Shown in pieces: positions 46,793-58,874 of a stretch of DNA of 64,000 nucleotides. The notes below the pieces were generated by a model, which saw only the letters and a program-made list of their open reading frames with translations, did not search any database and had not been told where the DNA came from. The DNA lies in the NCBI GenBank assembly GCA_949126835.1, contig OX421500.1, positions 24,685,231 to 24,749,230 of the forward strand. Direction: 5' to 3'. The stretch is from Anisus vortex. Taxonomy: Eukaryota; Mollusca; Gastropoda; Planorbidae. Every line of letters starts with the position of its first letter. The first letter of the stretch is position 1. The translations under genes were made by a program, and so were the position numbers.

Positions 46793-47345
46793 GGGCACGT
46801 CCATTAGTTACGTCAAAATTTTTTTGGCGATTTATACCTCCTCCTTCCCCTAGTCAACAACTGTCAAACTTTCAGAGCCCCCCCCCCCCTCATATATAAT
46901 TATGTCAACTAATTGTCCCCCCCCCCCGCCACCACATTAACAAGTAACAAAATTATTTTAGACGCTGGCTTTTATGTTTAAAATAAATTTGAAACGGGAA
47001 CGTCTACTATAATCAATTGTAATACATTTAAAGCTTGTTTAAAATATTTCAAATTGACTAGCCTATTAGGCTACTCTCAAAGGAGTAGCCACGAAGGGGG
47101 TGTAACATAGTTTTTACCCCCCCCCCCACTCACCCTCCCACTTTTTTTTCCAATCCGAGGATTTGAACAATATTTTTTTTCTTTTTGTTTACTAGGACCC
47201 CTATTGTTCTTTTCATTGAAGTAGGCTATTTAAATAATTTAATCATTTCTAATTTTACATTTCACTAATGAGCTTTTGGTACAATGTTAATTGTTAAATA
47301 GTTTAGGGGGAAATTGTGCACCAGTTGTAAATTGACCTACTTTTT
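46793..47345 (-). mobile_element. Zator-like fragment, second family
   Basis: The left end GGGCACGTCCATTAGTTACG and the following 550 bp are collinear with the inverted right part of the 54308-59079 element, up to GGGGGAAATTGTGCACCAG at about 47305. The far end was not found, so it is truncated. C-rich runs at 46880 and 47120. Confidence 0.6.
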
Positions 47346-48657
47346 TAACCATATGTTCACTATAGAGCGTTTGCAATGGGCGTGGCTTAGGTTTTTTAGT
47401 GACGAATTTGTGTAAATAGAAGACACTTGATGTACAAAAATGGTGAAGTAGGCTACTTCTTTATCATGCCAAAATCACATCTGAATATTGGCTATCTTAC
47501 GCACAAATCATTAGATAAATCGTCGTAGATCATCTTACTAGTACAAGTGAAAGACTGACATGGTATTTAATGAGGCGTAAACTTTTGAACCCGAATGTTC
47601 GTGAACTTCCTGTTCTATTTTTAAACTAATAACAAAAAAAGCATGCTTTTGCTGGTGTTTGACAATTGATTTCAACCTCGACGGCCAGTTCTAGTCTTTT
47701 AGAATTATACAAAGGATACAATATTAGTTATGAGGAATCCGTTTTTAACATCAAAAGTGAACAGGCGATCATTAATACTCAAGTGTTAGTCGAGTGACGT
47801 AAAATTTTTATTTGTTTACAAAATAAATGAGTCAAGAGTTGCGTTTTCTTGGTTATTGAAAAACAAAATGCGTAAATTCATAAAAACGAATAACAAAAAT
47901 TCTTTTGCATTAAGCAATAAGTTTGATATTTTAAAAAGGTGATTATTCCCTTCTGATATTCACAATACATTGTTTTGCTTTGTAAACATCTATTGGAAAT
48001 GAAATAAATTTTAATCCCCAACAAATTTGAGTACAACCAGTATAGTAGCACACAGACATTGTTTCGAATAAAATGATCGAATAAGAACGGAAATGTTTTT
48101 GCACGTGACCTTTTATGCATGCATACACGTTAAGACTTGTCCATAGATTTATTGAAGTGAATTATTGGAGTCATTCATTATTTTCATTGTAGGCCTAATC
48201 GTTCCATAGTAATGTAACATTTTTAATGTAAGAATCTTCTTGTGATATGTCTATTAATCTAATATAGAATTAATAAAATCCATATTAATACTTTAATCAT
48301 GATTTTAAACACAACATATCAATAAAATAAGCTTGAGCCTATATGAAACAATATTAATACAGCGGCCATTGTACACCATTACACAAAATAAAAAAAAACA
48401 CGTGATTTTCGTCACGTGATTTTACTGCCCTATATGGTAGACTGTCAGCCCTTCAGCTAGTTTAATTCTATTTAGCTTATGCAATAAAAGGCAAGAGTCT
48501 ATTCCATGTTGTGCTATTTTTGTATTTTGTATTTAATTTTTTTTTATAGTTAAAGGTTATAGTTAACCTTAGAGATAGCTAAGCCCTAATACGATGCAAA
48601 TATTTGTAGGGAAAGGACGGGGACAATAAAAATAATTAGTAGGCCTTTATCCAAAAA
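47346..48657. other. intergenic, no gene seen
   Basis: A+T-rich. No frame or terminus recognised. Minor CACGTGA palindromes at 48398-48420. Confidence 0.4.
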
Positions 48658-49279
48658 CAGGGATCGGCAACCCATGATGGTACGCGTTCGCACGCCGAGC
48701 GATTTTCAATGAAACGCAGAAGACTGCCATAAAGACAATTCAAGTCTATTCTACTAGAAAAGAGCAGGACGCCTATTAAATTGTTGGCACGCTGAATTCT
48801 TACTTTGGCACGCTGAATTCTTACTTTGGCACGCTGAATTCTTACTTTGACACCCTGAATTCTTACTTTGACACCATGAATTCTTACTTTGGCTCGCTGA
48901 ATTCTTACTTTGGCACACTGAATTCTTACTTTGGCACACTGAATTCTTACTTTGGCACACTGAATTCTTACTTTAGCACGCTGAATTCTTACTATGGCAC
49001 ACCGAATTCTTACTTTGGCACACTGAATTCTTACTTTGGCACAATGAATTCTTACTTTGGCACGCTGAATTCTTACTTTGGCACACTGCATTCTTACTTT
49101 GGCACGCTGAATTCTTACTTTGACACACTGAATTCTTACTTTGGCACGCTGATTTCTTACTTTGACACACTGAATTCTTACTTTGACACACTGAATTCTT
49201 ACTTTGACACACTGAATTCTTACTTTGGCACGCTGAATTCTTACTTTGGCACACTATCATTAAAAGGTTGAGGCACCTG
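48658..49279. mobile_element. hAT-like element carrying a 21-bp array
   Basis: Left end CAGGGATCGGCAACCC; the inverted right end reads CAGGTGCCTCAACCTTTT. Flanking octamers TCCAAAAA and ACCTAAAA are only partly alike. Nearly all the interior is the tandem array. Confidence 0.45.
48786..49256 (+). repeat. tandem array, 21-bp unit
   Basis: About 22 copies of GCACGCTGAATTCTTACTTTG with variation at the CG/CA positions. Because 21 is a multiple of three, the plus strand reads NSYFGTL repeats and the minus strand CQSKNSV or VRIQCAK repeats for over 100 residues. No start context or flanking exon supports a gene. Confidence 0.95.
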
Positions 49280-49389
49280 ACCTAAAAGGGAGAAAGTTGC
49301 ATAATAGCTGCAAAATAGTGCACGCCAAGGGGATAAAAATGTAGGGAGATAGCAGGCTATTTCTGCACTAGTCCACACAATCATTTTCA

Positions 49390-49980
49390 TCCTAACTATT
49401 TGCACATTGATATTTGAGCTCAGTTTCAATAGTTAAAACGTAAAGATTATATTGATTAACTATTTGCACATTGATATTTGAGCTCAGTTTCAATAGTTAA
49501 AACGTAAAGATTATATTGATTAACTATTTGCACATTGATATTTGAGCTCAGTTTCAATAGTTAAAACGTAAAGATTATATTGATTAACTATTTGCACATT
49601 GATATTTGAGCTCAGTTTCAATAGTTAAAACGTAAAGATTATATTGATTAACTATTTGCACATTGATATTTGAGCTCAGTTTCAATAGTTAAAACGTAAA
49701 GATTATATTGATTAACTATTTGCACATTGATATTTGAGCTCAGTTTCAATAGTTAAAACGTAAAGATTATATTGATTAACTATTTGCACATTGATATTTG
49801 AGCTCAGTTTCAATAGTTAAAACGTAAAGATTATATTGATTAACTATTTGCACATTGATATTTGAGCTCAGTTTCAATAGTTAAAACGTAAAGATTATAT
49901 TGATTAACTATTTGCACATTGATATTTGAGCTCAGTTTCAATAGTTAAAACGTAAAGATTATATTGATTAACTATTTCAT
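49390..49980 (+). repeat. tandem array, 64-bp unit
   Basis: Nine copies, effectively identical, of a unit containing CTATTTGCACATTGATATTT, GAGCTCAGTTTCAATAGTTA and AACGTAAAGATTATATTGAT. It starts about 110 bp after the hAT-like element at 48658. Confidence 0.97.
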
Positions 49981-50156
49981 GATGTTTCATTTTCCGTACC
50001 AAAATTATTTTACAGAAATAAATAATATAAATAATATAAAAAAAACAATTTAATATGGCTAGTCAAAACAAAGATGGTTGGAGTCTGAACAAGGGGTGCT
50101 TTTTTTGGCCCGGGGGGGGGGGGGGACGACGCCTATTATTTCCATCTAGCTTAGAG

Positions 50157-50968
50157 TAGGGTTACCATGCGTCCGGGTTTCCCCGGACATGTCCTCTTTT
50201 TAGGCCCTGCCCCGGCGTACGGGCGGCTTTCCAGAAATATGGCTTTTGTCCGGGTCTTTGCCCGTCCGTTCCCGATCGATCGATACATTCTTATTTACTT
50301 TTCGCTGTTGTATATCAGCAGTAGGCTATACATTAAGTGGATGATTGTTAAATTCACATTGCTGACAATAAACAATCCGGATTTTTAAACTACTTTATTT
50401 AGTAAATATTTATTACTAGCTAAATTACCAGGCATTGCCCAGGGTAACAATTACATTGAAGAGCAAAAGGCATATAGGGCATTGTTATATTCAGTTTATA
50501 TTTAGGTTTCCAATATAGATAGCATATACACTTTTTAAGTCAAATAAATGGATTACAATGAACTAAAGTTACATTTAGGTCTTTGCCCGTCCGTTCCCGA
50601 TCGATCGATACATTCTTATTTACTTTTCTCTGTTATATACTATAATGCCTTAGTAACCTTACCATTGAGCTAAATTTCGCTGGAACGCATGTTTAATTCA
50701 TTATTCACGGAACAGAGATACTGTTTTGTTTCTGTGTACAATCAGTGTAATTAATGTAATGTAATGTGTACTGAAACTTACTCAATATTAAGTTTAAAAT
50801 TGAATTTTAATTTTAATTTTTGATTATTTTATGTAACTTATCTTTACTTTTATTAGTACAACACTTAAAAGTGGCGTAACCCCAGAAACCGGCTTCGGGC
50901 TGGTAACCGGTTTTGATGAGCATTTTATATGTGTCCTCTTTTTCATCTGATCAGTTATGGTAACCCCA
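50157..50968. mobile_element. hAT element with an internal inserted segment
   Basis: Left end TAGGGTTACCATGCGTCC and inverted right end TGGGGTTACCATAACTG. Flanking octamers GCTTAGAG and GCTGAGAG match at 7 of 8. GGACATGTCCTC near the left end matches the arm of the MITE at 54692. A 260-bp copy of the 42325 repeat sits inside. No transposase. Confidence 0.65.
50315..50575 (+). repeat. dispersed repeat, copy 2, between long direct duplications
   Basis: Nearly identical to 42325-42595. It is bracketed by two copies of about 60 bp (50252-50312 and 50579-50636) that contain CTTTGCCCGTCCGTTCCCGA. Confidence 0.75.
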
Positions 50969-51072
50969 GCTGAGAGAGATTGTTCATCAAAAAGAAAATC
51001 TACATTTGAAGATAGCATAAAGCCTTTTGATCAATTATAAAAGGAGGGAGGAAACGGGAGAGAGAGTGCAAG

Positions 51073-51076
51073 TATA

Positions 51077-51112
<36 letters not shown>

Positions 51113-51113
51113 G
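51073..51113. repeat. TA-rich microsatellite
   Basis: A run of (TA)n with TATG interruptions. Confidence 0.85.
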
Positions 51114-51351
51114 TTCATGTTGGATAACTCCATTGTGTTAACTGGCAACCTGTGGCTTAAGCCACTTTAGCCCATGTCTAGTTTGATTGCGCAGCCATGG
51201 TGTTATCCTTACACTTAACGCTATTCTGAAAGTACATTGGAGAAATGCTCATTTCGAACGTCTACTTACAGATATCGTCTCTCAGTGTGTAGACCCCCCC
51301 CCCCCCACTGTCACACACCAAAATGTTTGTATTGAATCTTTCGCACTCTAG

Positions 51352-51647
51352 AGGCACGGTGGTCGACCGGCAGCACGTTAAATTGGCGTACCGAAGGTCC
51401 TGGGTTCGAATTGTGGTGAAGGCTAGGATTTTCGCCCGGTTCTGAAGTGTGTCCCTGAGTCTACCCATCTCTGATGGATACCAGACCTTAGTTGGGGTAA
51501 AGTAAAGGCAGCTGTGCATTGTGCTGGCCACACAATAGCTTAGTAGGCTATGTCAATGCCACAGAAACTGGTGACTGCTGCGTCACCGGCGCTATGATCA
51601 AATTGATCCGAAGGGTAGCCTACTTTACCTTAGGGTCTGTTACTTTA
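51352..51647 (+). mobile_element. tRNA-derived SINE, gastropod type
   Basis: A box TGGTCGACCGG (51360-51370), B box GGTTCGAATTG (51403-51413). The body has TGATGGATACCAGACCTTAG, TTGGGGTAAAGTAAAGGC and CCACAGAAAC blocks of a SINE I recall as widespread in snails. A 14-bp TSD, CTTTCGCACTCTAG versus CTTTCGCACCCTAG, is at 51338-51351 and 51648-51661. Not a functional tRNA. Confidence 0.8.
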
Positions 51648-51844
51648 CTTTCGCACCCTAGTCCAGTAAAGTATATTCTTATGTGCTGTGGCAATTATAT
51701 TATCCAAATAGTATTCATGTATGTCCTTACCTACGGAGGTCTAATCACTGTAACAGTTCATTTATTATACTGCATCGGGACTGTCTTGTTTCGAGGTGTT
51801 TTTTTATAAAGCTTTATTGAATTCTTGCTGAGTTAAAGGTAGAA

Positions 51845-54201
51845 CAGGGCCCTCACAAGCCTTTGTGGCGCCCCAGGGCAAAAGCTTCAGCGCCGCCCCT
51901 TGCATACTGTAACTGCTTTGTTTCGTGCATAGGTAGGTTCTCAACCTTTTTCGGCTCACCGCCCCCTTTTTCAAATTTTTATCTCTCACTGCTAGAAGTT
52001 GAACTAATGAGTCAAATTTGCGCATATATTTTGTATAAGCCGACTAGATTTGTATGCAATTTTATCATCCTAAAAAGAGCTGAAATATCATAAAAAGAGC
52101 TGAAATTAATACATTTGTTTAATTGTTGTTTAATAAAAAATAATAAAAAAAAAATACTGCAAAATAGATTTTGAAAATAAAACAATTTTAAAGTGAAGCT
52201 TGTTCCTGGTATGTTGCTAGTAGTTCGTCTACGTTACAATAAATAGTGTGTGGTAATGGAATAAATTTTTTTTGTCAAAACCAAAAGACCTAGAGAAATT
52301 GATGGATGTCCTATTGCAACCAAAAGTCGTGATTATAGCCCATTTTTGTATTCAATTTTTATTCTTTATTTGTAATTTTTTATTTTTGCAGTTGTAAAGG
52401 TAGGGCTGCTTATAATACTTCACCATTATTAACAAAGTCTAATAACCAATCAGGAATTTTCATGTTTGAAATATTATCTTTAAATTGTTTCAATGTATTG
52501 AAGTAAGCATGTCTTCGTCAGTTGTTCTTTATACATTCAAGATTTCTGCGTCCAAAGTTGACCTTGTACAATAGAAGTTTTGACATAAATGCAAAAAAAA
52601 AAAAAAAACACTATTTGTCTTCTTTTAATTAAGGTCAATTCCCTGAAATAATTTTTTTAAAACTTATTTATTCAATTAAAAAGGGATATCAGTTTTCAAT
52701 TGTATGAGATTTTTTCTCAAATAATTTTATTGTCTTTGGTTTCCAAAAACTTTAATTTAGCATCAAAACAAATATCCATACAAATATATTTAATCTTTAG
52801 ATCACTAGCGTACCTAAGTGGTAGAAACAAACTATTTGTAATCCTTATTATTCCTTAAAAAATCTGCCAAACTCTCTGAAAAATCTATCATTGAATGCGT
52901 TGCTTCTGTTTTGTTATCTGCAGTAATTACGTATTGTAGTGAGTGATGCAGGCGATAACTGAGTTTTTTTTAGCAAATTAATGTTGTCGATGAATCAAAC
53001 ACAGCTAATACATCTGGCAGAGATTTCTTTAATTACGACATCAAGCTATGATAGAATCCATAACATCGTCGATGGAAGAATTTCTTTTTTCCCTAAAAAG
53101 TATTCTAGTTAAAGTAATATAATTTGTCTTTAGTGTCCTTAATTATTTTTCTTTAGCAAAACTAGCAAACTGTTCCCTTCTATAATAATAAAAATATATC
53201 GTTTAAATATTGTCAGGAAGAGTGGACTCCAAACAAGTTGTAAAAATGTGGAAAGTTTGTAGGTACTCACACAATATACTCTCACTTCATCACGTGCCAT
53301 TTCATTAATTCGTCTCTGCATAGTGCTTTTGCTCAAGTTATATTTCTTTAAAAAGTCGATATCAAAACTGGTTTTTGTAAATCAAAGACTATATAAATCT
53401 AATTTATTCAAATTAAAACCAAAACAATCTGAATGAAACTGTGATAATGAACAAAAGTACCGAACTTCGTTTTCTAACGAGCTGAGCCAGATATTTAATT
53501 TATACTCACCCTAGCCCCTACTTCCTCTTCTAAGAATCTAATCACCGCCCCCATCTGCATTTCTCAGATACAGTCTAAATATAGCAATAGATCAAGGTTA
53601 AGTACAGAATGGGCTTTATATGACTTTTACGTCACAATTACACAGTAGACATAAGTCGATAAAGTCTTTGTCAAAGCTTAAGATTACCCTTCTCATAATT
53701 GTAGCAGATCTTAATTTTGGTAATTAAAAAATCAGTGGTGTTTAATCTATTTCAATTAGTCTAATTTTGTACCGCCCACTGGCCCTTCAGCGATCCCTAC
53801 TGTTGCTGGGAACATCAGCGCCGCCGCCCCCCCCCCCCCGAGCTTCTCACCGCTTCCTGGGGCGCTTAGTTAACTATTATGATTAACGACATTTTAAAAT
53901 GCAATTTTTTAATAAGAATATTCTAGATGAGCCAATCTTTTATGAAACCTTTGTGAGCCTATTAAAAAGTGAAACATTTGTTTAAAACAGTTTGAGTGTA
54001 ATTAAATAAAAAGTCAACTTCTACTAGTCTATATTTATTCATTATTTCTTTTGTTTACCCTACAATTTGTGTTTCAAATTTTATTTCCCCTTCAACTCTC
54101 CTAAAATTGCTGGTACGAACTTAGTCTAAATGTGCCGCCCCCATAGAAGTGCCGCCCCCGGGCATATGCCCCCCTCTGCCCTCCCCCATGTGAGGGCACT
54201 G
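51845..54201 (-). mobile_element. hAT element with a decayed transposase and nested inner ends
   Basis: Ends CAGGGCCCTCACAAG and CAGTGCCCTCACATG (inverted), with a perfect 8-bp TSD AGGTAGAA at 51837-51844 and 54202-54209. A second set of ends begins inside at about 51931 (GGTTCTCAACCTTTTTCGGC) and finishes near 53870, where GCCCACTGGCCCTTCAGCG matches the right arm of the 58098 MITE. Beyond 53870 the sequence rejoins the outer family seen at 22650-22730. Confidence 0.75.
52200..53400 (-). pseudogene. decayed hAT transposase
   Basis: The minus strand has SKSTMQRRINEMARDE near 53290-53336, like the NTVQRRIDEM block that opens the DDE region of ZBED5/SCAND3-type hAT transposases, and RFKDNISNMKIPDWLLDF near 52445-52500, which corresponds to 615-665 on the plus strand of the first copy. 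Between them only fragments with many stops are readable. Not functional. Confidence 0.6.
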
Positions 54202-54691
54202 AGGTAGAATAAGCTTATATGTCAAAATTTCAATGTTGAAAAACCAGCCTTTCTCTTGCTACTTAAAACGATTTTTGTAAGGGTTGTGAATTGTTAGAAC
54301 TTGCAAAGGGGACGTCCATTAATTACGTCAACAAAATAGGGGGAGGGGGGAGGGGGGTCTGAAAAAGTTTGACAATTGTTGACATGGGGGAGGGGGGGGG
54401 GAGGTCAAGACAAGTCGACGTCAACAATGTTACTTTTTATGAAGTAAATAATGATACAAATTTAGTACTGAATTCTACATTTGTCCTGTTAAACTTACAT
54501 GGATAACATTAACAACATAGTTTTACGTTAATACAAATATATAAATTGTGGAAACTACATTTGATATGTCCTTTTTGTGTCCATCTTGCTAGTTTGTAGA
54601 TCTATGTATGGCATGGGTGGAAACTAATTTAATTGTTAGCAGGGCAAAGTGGCCAACCAATTGTAGAGAACCTTACCTTCGCTGTCTAGCG

Positions 54692-55177
54692 TAGGGTTGC
54701 CAGACATATGGGTGTCAAAAGGAGGACACCGAGAGACAAAACAAAGGACACTGTATTTCAATTGCATAGTTTCCCATTTAGCCCGCAATCAGTATAATTT
54801 TATTACAAGAGCTGCCACTAAGTTTAAATGTGTATTGGTAAACTGAGCAAGAAACAGTTTTGTTAAAAAAAAAACATATAAATTCAATGTAGGCTGAAAG
54901 GCAGCGTGCATTTGGTTGGGCAACTTTAAAGCTCATGCACAAGTCTTGTAAAAAAAAAAGGATAATTTTTTTCTTGTACAAATGATCACCTGTTTATTAA
55001 TTATATTCTTAAAATGTTAATACTAATTTTAAAATTTATTTGTCCTTATGCCTACCAAAACAAAAAGTATTACAAAAGCTGGACATTTTAAAGGTATTGT
55101 GCTTTGCCTGCCGGACGGAGGACAAGAGTCTACATGGGAGGACATGTCCTCCTTTTGCCGGATGTCTGGCAACCCTA
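54692..55177. mobile_element. hAT MITE, 486 bp
   Basis: Inverted ends TAGGGTTGCCAGACAT followed by AAAAGGAGGACA arms. Perfect 8-bp TSD GTCTAGCG (54684-54691 and 55178-55185). No coding capacity. Confidence 0.85.
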
Positions 55178-55185
55178 GTCTAGCG

Positions 55186-56262
55186 AGACATAGTGGCTTG
55201 AATGACAAAGGAACACAAACACACCAACAAACTGTCTGCAGAGAACGTTCAGAAACCCATTTTTTTTGCCGCTCCTTACATCTAAATTAGGCGAGGTGCC
55301 AGAGTCTGGCGTTCGTTATATAAGCCATGTAAGCGATGGATTGACAATAGAACTAAAAACAATAACAGGCCCTCGCCGAGATTATAACTAATGTTGCCAA
55401 AGCATTGAATGAAGTAAATTTTGTGAATCCAACATGGTTATTTAAAAAATATTTCCTTCAGAAAAATAATTATTAGCATACCCCATGATGTACGGTATAC
55501 TTAGCCTACCTTATTTCCTTTTAACATCCCTAATTCTGATATATAAACTAATATATTTTTGCTCCCTACGTTATAATAGGTGAAACATTAAAATTAGGTC
55601 GATTAGGCTACATATTTAGTAATTTTTACTTCCTTTATTTTAAGTTGCATTTTCTGTCTGTCTGTCTGCAATCGTCTTGGGTGCAAAAATTGGCTTCGAT
55701 TTTTCAACCACTTCCCGTGGTCCGATCGAGCTGAAATTTGGACAGCAGATTTGTGGCGCCTAACAATACACCCTATCAAATTTTCAGTTAAAACAACTTA
55801 ATAATACTACACTTATGACAATATTCATTTCTTAAAAGGAAAGTATAAGAAAAATTTTGATTTCGCGTAAAAAATGCCTGTGCAACTTTTTATACTTTTT
55901 CGGCACAAAGCTAGAAAAAAAAAATTATGCGCTAAGATTATTTTTAGAACAATTCATACAGAGTAAGGAGATATTTTTGAGATTTGCGACACAGATATTT
56001 TTTAATTACATGATGGTAAACTTAGTTTGCAAATAAAGGGAGTATGATAAAAACTGTGTTTTTATGGTTTTCTTGTTACGTTTTCATTTATAATTTTCTG
56101 GAAAAATTTAATGAGATAAAAATGTATTAGTATCAGTGGCGTCGCCAGTATTGCAAGGAGTGAGTGGCAAATAGTGCAAGGTAGGGGGACAGAGAAAGCA
56201 ACTACCGTGTGTATATAATGTGTGTGTGTGACTATAATGTAACAAGGAATAGTAAACATATA
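55186..56262. other. Zator-like interior with a dispersed repeat fragment
   Basis: The 55650-55800 stretch (CTGTCTGTCTGTCTGCAATC, then GATCGAGCTGAAATTTGG) is a type of short repeat common in invertebrate genomes. No gene. Short GT run at 56212-56230. Confidence 0.4.
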
Positions 56263-56270
56263 GTTAAAAT

Positions 56271-57877
56271 TAGGTTTGTTAAAACTTATTTTAAAACTTG
56301 TTTTATAAAACCGGATTTCGGTTTATCTCCCACTCTTCTGCCCACCCCCCCCCCTGCCTTTCCCACGCAATGCCACAAGTTACAGGCCGGAAAAGTCAAA
56401 TGTGCGTAGTTTTGTAGGTATATTTGAAAAATAATTCAAATTTAATTAGTATTAGTATTCAAGAGGTTTATTTTTTTTAAATACAATATGATGTTGTACG
56501 CTTTACCCCATAATATTCTTTAGAACTAAAAAAAAATCTGGGCTAATTGATTAAAACCGATAATAGCTTTCAATAGTGATGTAAGGGGTGGGAGTGGGAG
56601 AAGAAGAGAAGAAGGGTAAGGAAGGGGGGAGAAAAAGGGGGATGGGTCGTGGTCTGTGCAACCTTGGCCTAAGCGAACCCAAGGTGACTGTCAAGTCTAA
56701 GGCTTTAGCTAAACTAAACTATCCTAAATAAAATAAACAGCTACAACTAGCTAACTAAAACAGCACGACACAGCACATGAGCACAACACTTAAAAGAAAC
56801 AGAGATATAGAAACACAGGCCGAAGTAACGCTATAAAATCTAAAACTTTATTCTGCATAAAAATACTCTTAATCTAAAACTTCAAGAAAACTATTAGACT
56901 ATTACTATTACAAAAAAGACACAATTAGGCCTATCTATTAACAGTCCAACAAAAAAACCCAACTTAAAAAACTAAAAATAAACTCTTACTAGAACTAGGA
57001 CAAACAATCAAATTTCTGCTGTCTAAGAAAACATATTTACATCCCACTAAAAAAACATATTTTATCAATCAACTAAAAAAACCCAACCAGATTATACATC
57101 GCCTGGCTTAGCAGCCACACTTTAGTACTACAATAAAACAACCACTGGACACTAAGTCCACACACAGTTACAAATAGGGAAGCACACAGCTAACCCTATC
57201 AATTGCACACGCACATAGCGAACGGCTCTACCTCACTCAACCTTTTTATTCTCTGGCGGGCGGAAATGGATAAAAATAAAAACACGGAATCATTTCAAAC
57301 GAAACAGCTGCCAACTTAAAACAGTTACAGACCCTTACAGTGATAATAATCAAATTTGCGATTATCGTTGACCACGATATTAAAAAGCATATGAAGAGGA
57401 GGACGATGTTAATCCAGGATGCTTAGTACGCAGATGCGTACGCAATCCAGTGGTACTGCCACCGCTCCTGTCTATCTGTTGGGAACATAGTTTACAACGA
57501 GTTATAGTTAAAGAAGTGGTTTTTTTTTTTCAAAATTTTCTGACACAAAGGATTGTAACTGTAACTTAACATTTGGTTTGATGTTGTTTTTATCGCTAGC
57601 CATAGTTGGTATTTGGAAAAAAAAGAAACACAATATCTAAGACTAAATAGTGTTAGCAAGGCATTTCAAGAATTGTTTTGTGTGAATCCAAAATTTGGTG
57701 TAGGCCTTTTTATTAAAAATATTTCCATCAAAACCAAAAAAAAAAAAGGCTGTGCTACTTGAAATAATGATTAGGCCTACCTCCCAACCAAGAAACCGCA
57801 ATCCCGTTTTGAAAATCAAAACCGGTTTTCGGTTTCAAACCGGAATCCGGTATTCCGGTTTTCGGTTAACATCCCTA
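56271..57877. mobile_element. hAT MITE, second copy of the 4525 family, holding a solo LTR
   Basis: Starts TAGGTTTGTTAAAAC and ends GGTTTTCGGTTAACATCCCTA with a perfect 8-bp TSD, GTTAAAAT (56263-56270 and 57878-57885). Without the LTR it is about 840 bp. The right arm is better preserved than in the 4525 copy. Confidence 0.85.
56580..57339 (-). mobile_element. solo LTR, 760 bp
   Basis: TGTAAGGG...CCCTTACA boundaries with 4-bp TSD GTGA (56576-56579 and 57340-57343). The empty site is visible at about 6411-6420 in the first copy of the host MITE. An AATAAAG on the minus strand near 56846 suggests minus orientation. Unrelated in sequence to the 1552-bp LTR. Confidence 0.75.
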
Positions 57878-58097
57878 GTTAAAATAAAAGGCTAATTTAC
57901 AACTGGTGCACAATTTCCCCCTAAACTATTTGACAATTTACGTTGTACCAAAAGCTATTTTATTGAAACGTAGAATTAGACGTGATTACATATGTATATG
58001 AAAACAACAATAGTAAACATATGAGAATTATAGTCAATTAGACATCTTTTTAACAAGTTTTAAAATGTATTACAATTTATTAGCCTATGCTATAGAC

Positions 58098-58874
58098 CAT
58101 AGGTTCTCAACCTTTTTCGGCTCACCGCCCCCTTTTACATTTTTTTTCCGCTCACCGCCCCCCAACTGAATTTTAGCGGAAATATTTGTTAATTAAAGGG
58201 AGATAATAAACCCTTTTCATTTGAGGTAATATTTCAATTTGTTTTTCTTTTATAAAAAACTGAATGGCTTGCATTTAAAACTTTGAAATGATATGATAGA
58301 ACTGTACAAATTATTTGAAAATTGTATAAATATTATATGACTAAAGAATTTATATGAATATTTTCAAGCATTTCAATAACTACCCAGTTTGTATAATTAC
58401 TACGTATCTATACCGCTCATCTATTGTGGTTACTTCTTTACAAAGGATTCAAACGCATTAAAAGACATCTCGGTGAGTATAATTTGTAATATTAGTCGAT
58501 GTTAAGGCGACAGTCCGGTGAACCATCCATAAGACGAGACGGCCGCATAACATATTTGCCAAGTAGGCCTACTAACCGTAACTAACCCCTACTTCATCGA
58601 AAAGTCATTGCGATTCTTTTTTGTTCAATAATATGTATGCCTACTGTTGGGGGATATCAGATATTTACTATTATTTAGTAGCACTTGCGTTTACATCATA
58701 TTTCATCCAAAAACTAATCGATTCAAATAGCTGAGTTGTTGAAATTATAGCAGGTACGTATGTACCGCCCACTTGCCCTTCATCGCCCCCCAATCGCCCC
58801 CGGGAATGTTATCGCCCCCCTAAAGATTCTCATCGCCCCCTGGGGGGCAATATCGCCCCCGTTGAGAACCTATG
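58098..58874. mobile_element. hAT MITE, 777 bp
   Basis: Inverted ends CATAGGTTCTCAAC, with TTCGGCTCACCGCCCCC next to the left end and repeated ATCGCCCCC next to the right. Perfect 8-bp TSD CTATAGAC (58090-58097 and 58875-58882). It has the same ends as the inner element at about 51931-53870, which carries transposase remains, so it is probably that element's non-autonomous derivative. Confidence 0.8.

Noticed and set aside
48636..49271. Repeat proteins (NSYFGTL, CQSKNSV, KVRIQCA)
   Set aside because: All are frames of the 21-bp array.
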